64,000 bases of DNA, taken from NCBI RefSeq assembly GCF_024158025.1, contig NZ_JAMZEL010000002.1, positions 558,001 through 622,000 on the forward strand, given 5' to 3'. Shown here piece by piece: positions 59,207 through 64,000 of this stretch; positions within the stretch are counted from its first letter, which is position 1; each line of letters opens with the position of its first letter. A program made the translations under genes and the position numbers. The notes beneath the pieces were generated by a model that saw only the letters and a program-made list of their open reading frames with translations, was not told where the DNA came from and searched no databases. Origin of the DNA: Runella salmonicolor. Lineage in GTDB: Bacteria; Bacteroidota; Bacteroidia; Cytophagales; Spirosomataceae.

Positions 59207-59220
59207 ACGTATTTATACGT
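59207..59220. promoter_or_regulatory. Palindrome ACGTAT-TT-ATACGT, candidate XRE operator
   Basis: Two perfect 6-bp arms with a 2-bp spacer lie about 100 bp before the XRE ATG, near the expected -33 region of its promoter. The site is suitable for autoregulation or for control of the divergent GLPGLI operon. Confidence 0.45.
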
Positions 59221-59317
59221 AGTGACAAGTGTTTACATTTTAAGTCTAATGGGAAGATGCGCTCAACATGCAACAAAGCCACTTAGGTTGCAAACTTTCA
59301 ATTTAAATTTTAGACCC

Positions 59318-59635
59318 ATGTCAACCTTACAAAACTTAGCCAACTTTAACATTGGAAGGCTTCGCAAGGAGAAAAAGCTCTCGCGTGAAGATATGGCACA
59401 TCATTTAGACATCAGCCTTGAAGCCTACCGTAAAATAGAAAATGGGACAACCCACCTAAGTCTCGACAGGCTGGAGCAAATCTGTGAAGTTTTAGAAACC
59501 GATATTTTTAAAATACTTGCGCCGCACCCAGAAAAATATAGCCTGAACGAAGTAAACGACCAAGGCATGGGCACCAACACAGATACATTAAATCACGGAC
59601 AAGACAAAAATCTTGAAACTAGGACGGGCAACTAG
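59318..59635 (+). CDS. XRE-type helix-turn-helix regulator
   Basis: A 105-residue protein with a Cro/CI-type helix-turn-helix at about residues 9-65 (FNIGRLRKEKKLSREDMAHHL, then LDISLEAYRKIENGTTHLSLDRLEQICEVL). The C-terminal 40 residues are polar and probably disordered. ATG 59318 is chosen; the frame opens 32 codons earlier in a segment with no family resemblance. It is the only plus-strand gene of the cassette, divergent from the GLPGLI/receptor operon, and likely controls it. The gene ends 27 bp before the right 41-bp repeat. Confidence 0.85.
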   Translation: MSTLQNLANFNIGRLRKEKKLSREDMAHHLDISLEAYRKIENGTTHLSLDRLEQICEVLETDIFKILAPHPEKYSLNEVNDQGMGTNTDTLNHGQDKNLETRTGN

Positions 59636-59662
59636 AAGAAAATTTAAAACTACAAAGCCTGC

Positions 59663-59703
59663 TCAATCCCTTATCGCCCCCGTACGCCATGCTTCCACCA
59701 TTG
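59663..59703 (-). repeat. 41-bp direct repeat, proximal copy (3' end of the GWxTD gene)
   Basis: The intact copy, covering the last 12 codons plus the TGA stop and two preceding bases. It is identical to 55282-55322. One edge coincides exactly with the last base of the stop codon. Confidence 0.95.
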
Positions 59704-60949
59704 GATACCAAATGGGCTGGTATTCTACATAGCGTTGGAGCTCATAGTGGTCTTCCACAAATTGATTGGCCCTACGATTGAAAGTGAAGTTAATTTCAGA
59801 AAAATTGGCCCGCTGCGAATACACCCACACCTCGCGGTCTTTGCTACGCTGCACGCGGTCGGGCGGTCCCATCACAATAAAAATCATTCCTTTGTCCGTT
59901 TTCCAACCCTCTTTGTACGTAGTAAAAAGTCGATTGGCTTCTTCCACGCGGTTATAAAATACGCTTATGGTACGCTTAGCCAAATCGGTGTTGCCATTCA
60001 TCAACGAAAGCCAATACCGATCCAGTGATTTTTTAGCGTCTTTTGTCCCTAGGAGTTCGTTTATTTCCTGATTCTGACTCATATACATCACAGGCCGAAC
60101 CAACTCAGCAGGGCGGGTCATTTTAGGAAAACGTTTATTACTCACCACCAATCCGATACCCGTGGCGTCGGTGGTGTCTTCGGTCATATAATACAAGCCT
60201 TCCTCTTTAAAAGTAAGCGGCGTACTTGTATTAATCATGAAAGTTGTATCAACCCCCAATGTACGAGGTGCGTTGCGCGGCGTAGTATTCATCGGCGACG
60301 AGGCCGCTTCGAAATCATGTTTATAGCGCATGACGTACAGCGGCTTCACGGTCTTTTTGATGTCTTTGATGAGCAAGGTGTCGTTTACGTTGACATAATT
60401 TTGGAGCATCACAACTTGACCTGTTCGCTCAAACAAAGCAAAGCGGTCGCTGAGTTTGGGGGCGTTGAACCGAACCGCCAAATCATTAAGCACCTTTTTG
60501 GTCGTTCCAATCTCCGATATTTCGGCCAACATAACGGCCGTAGCGTGATTTACTGGCCTTTTTACGTCAAACCGAATCATAAATTTGGTGGCACTGAGCT
60601 GCACCACATTCTGCTCATTGAGAGGGATATTGCCGTAGCCCAGTCGCTCACGAGACGCAAAATCAGGATACAGCACGTAGTTGAGGGTAAATTTATCCGT
60701 AAAATCTTTCCAACGCACGGGGATATTATTGGGTTTGCTCAAATCAACCCGCATAAAAATAGCGACCGAGTTGGTATCCTTGCTCAAAAATTTACTTTTA
60801 ATCCCTAAGATGGTCACGTCGTCTACCCCACTAGCGGCGGCCGTCGTTTGAGCATCTCCTTTGCGTTTTTTGGTTTTAGAAGTTTGCTGTGCCTCACTAA
60901 AAGTGCCGACAGCAATTAAAAAAAATAAAATCAGGCCAATGCGATTCAT
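59663..60949 (-). CDS. GWxTD domain-containing exported protein
   Basis: A 428-residue exported protein. The signal peptide ends near FSEAQ; a Lys-rich, Ala/Thr linker follows (about 22-40); the N-terminal half is beta-rich; and the C-terminal part has the family signature ARRLF-like EEANRLFTTYKEGWKTDKGMI with FIVMGPPDRVQ and WVYSQRANFSEINFTF. GWxTD proteins occur widely in Bacteroidota and Acidobacteria with unknown function. The extreme C-terminus (MVEAWRTGAIRD) is duplicated 4.3 kb away, suggesting that an insertion restored the gene end. nuoK lies 95 bp upstream on the same strand. Confidence 0.87.
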   Translation of the reverse strand: MNRIGLILFFLIAVGTFSEAQQTSKTKKRKGDAQTTAAASGVDDVTILGIKSKFLSKDTNSVAIFMRVDLSKPNNIPVRWKDFTDKFTLNYVLYPDFASRERLGYGNIPLNEQNVVQLSATKFMIRFDVKRPVNHATAVMLAEISEIGTTKKVLNDLAVRFNAPKLSDRFALFERTGQVVMLQNYVNVNDTLLIKDIKKTVKPLYVMRYKHDFEAASSPMNTTPRNAPRTLGVDTTFMINTSTPLTFKEEGLYYMTEDTTDATGIGLVVSNKRFPKMTRPAELVRPVMYMSQNQEINELLGTKDAKKSLDRYWLSLMNGNTDLAKRTISVFYNRVEEANRLFTTYKEGWKTDKGMIFIVMGPPDRVQRSKDREVWVYSQRANFSEINFTFNRRANQFVEDHYELQRYVEYQPIWYPMVEAWRTGAIRD

Positions 60950-61044
60950 CCTGTTAGTGTGTTAAACCACTTGAATTGATAAAGAAGCGGTATAGGTTTA
61001 CTTACCTAAAAACGTAAAAATCCACGTAATAGCGTACAATCCGT

Positions 61045-61359
61045 TTATTTTTTCATCGAACTGATTTTATCTAAATCAGTAGTTTGATAATGTCGGTACA
61101 CTTTCAGAATAATAGCCAAAGCAACGGCCGATTCGGCGGCGGCAACGACCATTACAAACAAGGCAAAGAGTTGGCCTTCAAGCCGTAAAGGGTCATATTG
61201 CGAAAAAGCCACTAAATTGAGATTGACCGCATTTAAAATTAATTCAACGCCAATCAACACCGCAATGGCATTACGTTTGGTAATCATGACCGCAAGTCCA
61301 ATGCTGAACAATGCCGCCGCAACGATAAGAAAATAGTGTATCGGAACAATTGGTTGCAT
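61045..61359 (-). CDS. nuoK: NADH-quinone oxidoreductase subunit K
   Basis: A 104-residue membrane subunit of complex I homologous to MrpC. Three helices are visible (about 6-24, 30-52, 62-86) with the conserved Glu in LIGVELILNAVNLNLVAFS (about Glu38) and Glu in VVAAAESAVALAIIL (about 75), both used in proton transfer. The length is normal. It stands outside any nuo cluster: the GWxTD gene follows, and a GntR regulator diverges upstream. nuoA is on the other strand 12 kb away. Confidence 0.93.
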   Translation of the reverse strand: MQPIVPIHYFLIVAAALFSIGLAVMITKRNAIAVLIGVELILNAVNLNLVAFSQYDPLRLEGQLFALFVMVVAAAESAVALAIILKVYRHYQTTDLDKISSMKK

Positions 61360-61396
61360 GATGCAATGTTAAGAAAAATATTCAAAAAAGAGGCGC

Positions 61397-61404
61397 TATT
61401 TTTG
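61397..61404 (+). promoter_or_regulatory. Bacteroidota -7 box (TATTTTTG) for the GntR gene
   Basis: A perfect TAnnTTTG followed by C lies 23 bp before ATG 61428, implying a short leader of about 17 nt. Confidence 0.5.
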
Positions 61405-61427
61405 CCTTATTAAAAAACCATCCATCA

Positions 61428-62156
61428 ATGTCTGAAGTACCTGCCCGCCTTCCCCATTATCAACATTTGTACGAAACCTTACGCCAACAGCTCATTAAAG
61501 GCGTCTATGAAATCGGGAGTTTGTTGCCTTCTGAAAAAGAACTACAACAAACCTATAACCTTACCCAACCCACTATCCGTCAGGCGCTTTCGATGTTGGC
61601 CGAAGAAGGATTTATCAAGAAATACCAAGGAAAAGGAAGCATCGTTCAACCGCTTCCCGTGGGTTTGGGGATGCTTTCGATACAGGCGCATTATCCAAAC
61701 CCGTTACGTGAAGAACTCAAAGAGGAAGACATCAGAACCGAAATTCTGAAAAAACCTCAGTTGATGCCTTTTCCTAGCGATTTTCTGTTTGCGCCCACCC
61801 ATCCAAATGAGCCTTTTTATTATTTTGAACGCTTACGATTGGTCAACAAAGAAGTGATTTTTTTTGAAAGGTTGGCTTTTCCAGCGGCGGATGTTCCCGA
61901 TTTTCATAAACAAAAATTAGAAAATCGCTCCCTTTTTGGCGTTTTTCGGAGTCGGTACAACATCATTGTTAAAGGCGGAGAAGAAAAAGTTTGGGCTACC
62001 GCTGCCCAAGCGCCTTTAACCGATATAATGCGCATGGCCGAGTATACCCCAGTGCTTCGTCTCGAAAAATGTATCGAGACCAATCGGCCTCATTTTACCA
62101 TTTATTCCTCTTTGTATGCCTGTACAGACACATATTTGTTGAAAGGAAGATTTTGA
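61428..62156 (+). CDS. GntR-family regulator with UTRA domain (HutC-type)
   Basis: A 242-residue transcription factor. The N-terminal winged helix spans about residues 8-75 (HYQHLYETLRQQLIKGVYEIG, LLPSEKELQQTYNLTQPTIRQALSMLAEEGFIKKYQGKGSIV). A UTRA effector-binding domain follows at about 95-238 (PFYYFERLRLVNKEVIFFERL, CIETNRPHFTIYSSLYA). HutC-type regulators usually sense a sugar phosphate, amino sugar or histidine derivative. The next gene, a PhyH dioxygenase 57 bp downstream on the same strand, may be in the same transcript. The effector is unknown. Confidence 0.92.
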   Translation: MSEVPARLPHYQHLYETLRQQLIKGVYEIGSLLPSEKELQQTYNLTQPTIRQALSMLAEEGFIKKYQGKGSIVQPLPVGLGMLSIQAHYPNPLREELKEEDIRTEILKKPQLMPFPSDFLFAPTHPNEPFYYFERLRLVNKEVIFFERLAFPAADVPDFHKQKLENRSLFGVFRSRYNIIVKGGEEKVWATAAQAPLTDIMRMAEYTPVLRLEKCIETNRPHFTIYSSLYACTDTYLLKGRF

Positions 62157-62213
62157 TAATCCCTTTGAATCCTGATATATTTGGGAAACAATCATTTAAC
62201 TTTCCTCTTTGCC

Positions 62214-63248
62214 ATGGGATTATTAACTACGCTAAAACAAAAGGTAATTGCTACCAAAGAACAATTATTTCCGCAAACAGAATTCGATGAAGCAACCCTT
62301 CCATGGATTGATCGGCCTGATGCAGACGTCGATGAATTTGTAAAAAAATACCAACCCAAATTTGACGTATCCTACAATCTGGCCGAAAAGCTGAAGTTTT
62401 GGCAAAAAAATGGGTACGTTATTTTAGAACAATCGATTCAGTCTGAATTATTGGATTTGTTTTGGTCAGACGTTGAAGAATTGGTGGAGCATCCCGAAAA
62501 ATACAAAATGTGGGCGCGCATCGACCTTCCAAAGTTTGACCCTGTTCGCGAACGCCACATCAAAGATTTCCCGAAAGAAGATCTCCAGGGAAAATACGTG
62601 AAGTTAAATGACTTTCATAACCTATCGGTGGCGGGCAAAAAACTCATGACTCACCCCGCCATTGTTAATTTTTTGGATGCGATTTTCCAACAAAATACGG
62701 TGGTAATGCAAAGCCTAACGTTTATGTATGGCAGTCAGCAGCCTACCCACCAGGATTATCCGTGGGTAACGGCCAAAATACCCAGTCATTTGGCCGCCGC
62801 ATGGATTCCGCTGGAAGACATCAAAATTGATTCTGGTCCGTTGTATTATTATATCGGCTCTCATAAAATGCCTAAGTTCAATTTTGGCAACGGAATTCTG
62901 TACAACAACCGCTCGACCAAAACAGCGCTCGAATTTGCGGATTATCTTGACACAAAATGTGCAGAATTAAAGCTTCCCAAAGATACGCTACTTATCAAAC
63001 GCGGCGATGTCTTGATCTGGCACGCGGCCTTGGCCCACGGCGGTCGTCTGATTACGAACCCAGACCAAACCCGCAAATCATACGTATGCCACTATTCTAC
63101 CGAAGAAGCTCTTCCTTTTCACCGTCATCGGTTTGGCCAAACGCCAGTCACCGAATACCATAATGGTGTTGCGATTTATCAAAACCCTGATTTCGGTGAC
63201 CAAGAAAATATTTTGAATGCTGGCGAAAAATGGGATTCAAAAAAGTAA
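62214..63248 (+). CDS. Phytanoyl-CoA dioxygenase (PhyH) family protein
   Basis: A 344-residue Fe(II)/2-oxoglutarate oxygenase of the PhyH family. The metal motif is seen as His-x-Asp in QQPTHQDYPW (about 190-199) and the distal His in WHAALAHGGRLI; the Arg for 2-oxoglutarate would be near TNPDQTRKSYVCHY. Supporting motifs are AAWIPLEDIKIDSGPLYYYIGSH. Members hydroxylate diverse small molecules; the substrate is not predictable. ATG 62214 is chosen over a TTG 11 codons earlier. It follows a GntR/UTRA regulator, which may control it. Confidence 0.87.
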   Translation: MGLLTTLKQKVIATKEQLFPQTEFDEATLPWIDRPDADVDEFVKKYQPKFDVSYNLAEKLKFWQKNGYVILEQSIQSELLDLFWSDVEELVEHPEKYKMWARIDLPKFDPVRERHIKDFPKEDLQGKYVKLNDFHNLSVAGKKLMTHPAIVNFLDAIFQQNTVVMQSLTFMYGSQQPTHQDYPWVTAKIPSHLAAAWIPLEDIKIDSGPLYYYIGSHKMPKFNFGNGILYNNRSTKTALEFADYLDTKCAELKLPKDTLLIKRGDVLIWHAALAHGGRLITNPDQTRKSYVCHYSTEEALPFHRHRFGQTPVTEYHNGVAIYQNPDFGDQENILNAGEKWDSKK

Positions 63249-63249
63249 A

Positions 63250-63969
63250 TTATTCATTGATATGTCGGACGCGAAAGCGCAACAACACCCATAAAACCAG
63301 ATAAAGCATACTCAAAAGTAGGCCAAATTCTAGGCTGAGAACCAACGCAGTGCGGTCGGTGAGGCTTTGCCAGACCGCACTTAAAAGTTCTTTGGGGTTA
63401 TGAATAATGTCCCAACTGTTCCAGCGGCGAATCCGGCCAAGATAAATACCAAAGCCCGCCATCGGCAAGCTGATGGCCAACAAGACGTTGCCAATGGTAT
63501 TTGTGAAGGTTTTTTGCCAACAACGGTGCATCCAATACAAAGAAACAAGCCCGTTGAAAAGACTGACTTCGGCGTAATAAAAAAGCATGATGATATCATG
63601 CCAAGTTAAATCGCTGCCCATATTGACCGAAATGTGCAGTAAATCGGTAATCATGTAAGGAGCATTGGGGAAAAACAACAACCAGATGATGCTCCAAAAC
63701 CCAACCCATTTGGGCAATTTTCCGAATCGTTTTACGGTTACATCCACCAAAAAAGCGACTAACAAAGGAATCCAACTTAAAAATAAATTCCAATCCATCG
63801 AGAAATCTACCGCTTCTTTGAATTGGATACGTATCATGTGATAGGTAAGCGCCACCATACTTAGCAGCAAAAGAAGCAAAAGTGGGTACAACCCTTCCAT
63901 CGTAATAATAGGAGGATCTGATACGTAGAAGCGATACTTCCAAAACCTATTGAATAAACGTTTGAGCAA
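63250..63969 (-). CDS. DUF1361 membrane protein
   Basis: A 239-residue integral membrane protein recognised as DUF1361 by the run NLFLSWIPLLVAFLVD, WLLFFPNAPYMITDLLHI and WHDIIMLFYYAEVSLFNGLVSLY. About six helices are visible; GRIRRWNSWDII is another conserved loop. The frame starts at TTG 63969, just before an in-frame stop; the first ATG is at 63900, directly before helix 1. Either start is possible. The function is unknown. The stop lies 1 bp from the stop of the convergent PhyH gene. Confidence 0.82.
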   Translation of the reverse strand: MLKRLFNRFWKYRFYVSDPPIITMEGLYPLLLLLLLSMVALTYHMIRIQFKEAVDFSMDWNLFLSWIPLLVAFLVDVTVKRFGKLPKWVGFWSIIWLLFFPNAPYMITDLLHISVNMGSDLTWHDIIMLFYYAEVSLFNGLVSLYWMHRCWQKTFTNTIGNVLLAISLPMAGFGIYLGRIRRWNSWDIIHNPKELLSAVWQSLTDRTALVLSLEFGLLLSMLYLVLWVLLRFRVRHINE

Positions 63970-64000
63970 GATTTACGTTGATTTGTTTCCTAAAGAACGT

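Larger units (their letters stand above)
58813..59317. other. Divergent control region between GLPGLI and XRE genes
   Basis: A 505-bp spacer without a supported ORF. It holds a leader hairpin on the GLPGLI side (58834-58873) and a palindrome on the XRE side (59207-59220). TACATTTT near 59251 is close to a -7 box for the XRE gene. No perfect TAnnTTTG was found for the GLPGLI operon. Confidence 0.4.
55282..59703. mobile_element. Putative 4.3-kb inserted cassette bounded by 41-bp direct repeats
   Basis: The segment between the two repeats holds a TonB-type receptor gene, a GLPGLI gene, a 505-bp control region and an XRE-type regulator, all complete. The right repeat is the true 3' end of the GWxTD gene; the left repeat is a spare copy of the same 12 codons and stop. 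This is the geometry left by site-specific integration into a gene 3' end. No integrase or transposase is present, so it is either a non-autonomous element, a remnant, or the result of another recombination process. Confidence 0.55.

Overview
The window looks like a chromosomal segment of a member of the Bacteroidota, most probably order Cytophagales (Runella/Dyadobacter/Spirosoma-like; the genus is a guess). The grounds are a SusC/SusD pair with an ECF sigma/FecR module, GLPGLI, GWxTD and FadL-like outer-membrane genes, a eukaryotic-type ProRS, type III glutamine synthetase, and repeated TAnnTTTG boxes, the -7 element of Bacteroidota promoters. No tRNA, rRNA or CRISPR array was seen. Almost all of the window is coding.

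Layout. 1-13705 (minus) is a polysaccharide-utilisation locus: ECF sigma factor, FecR anti-sigma, SusC with an N-terminal STN signalling domain, SusD, a double DUF1080 hydrolase, a GH95 fucosidase, a DPP-IV-type peptidase and a BNR-repeat protein cut by the window edge. 13840-16655 (minus) holds lptC, an outer-membrane barrel and coaX. 16778-28421 is mostly housekeeping: MscS channel, M28 peptidase, TrpF-like protein, small secreted proteins, typA, a Tat-exported TIM barrel, a CocE hydrolase, maltokinase and gmhA. 28452-30226 is an AT-rich two-gene island, an ABC/OLD-like ATPase overlapping a DUF4276 TOPRIM-like protein, which resembles a defence module. 30263-38266 holds fabG, a VWA membrane protein, a DUF2279 protein, an acyl-CoA synthetase, a four-helix-bundle gene and an Nramp-type transporter. 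38319-40958 encodes two unrecognised coiled-coil/multi-TM proteins. 41149-53399 holds aspS, moaA, an HNH protein, a CoA-binding protein, mtaB, glnN, nuoA, an FKBP, proS and a low-complexity lipoprotein. 53598-63969 holds a FadL-like barrel, a TonB-type receptor/GLPGLI/HTH cassette, a GWxTD protein, nuoK, a GntR regulator, a PhyH dioxygenase and a DUF1361 protein.

The most unusual structures are these. (1) A perfect 41-bp direct repeat, the last 12 codons plus stop of the GWxTD gene, bounds a 4.3-kb receptor/GLPGLI/HTH segment that has no recombinase, which suggests site-specific insertion at a gene 3' end. (2) Degenerate 7-bp tandem repeats occur at five or more intergenic places. They enclose the four-helix-bundle gene in inverted orientation, run into the N-terminus of the Nramp protein as a translated heptapeptide repeat, and supply part of the DUF2279 signal peptide. 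(3) The ATPase/TOPRIM-like pair. (4) The coiled-coil membrane pair under a palindrome. All functional statements rest on motif recognition by eye; no searches were run.
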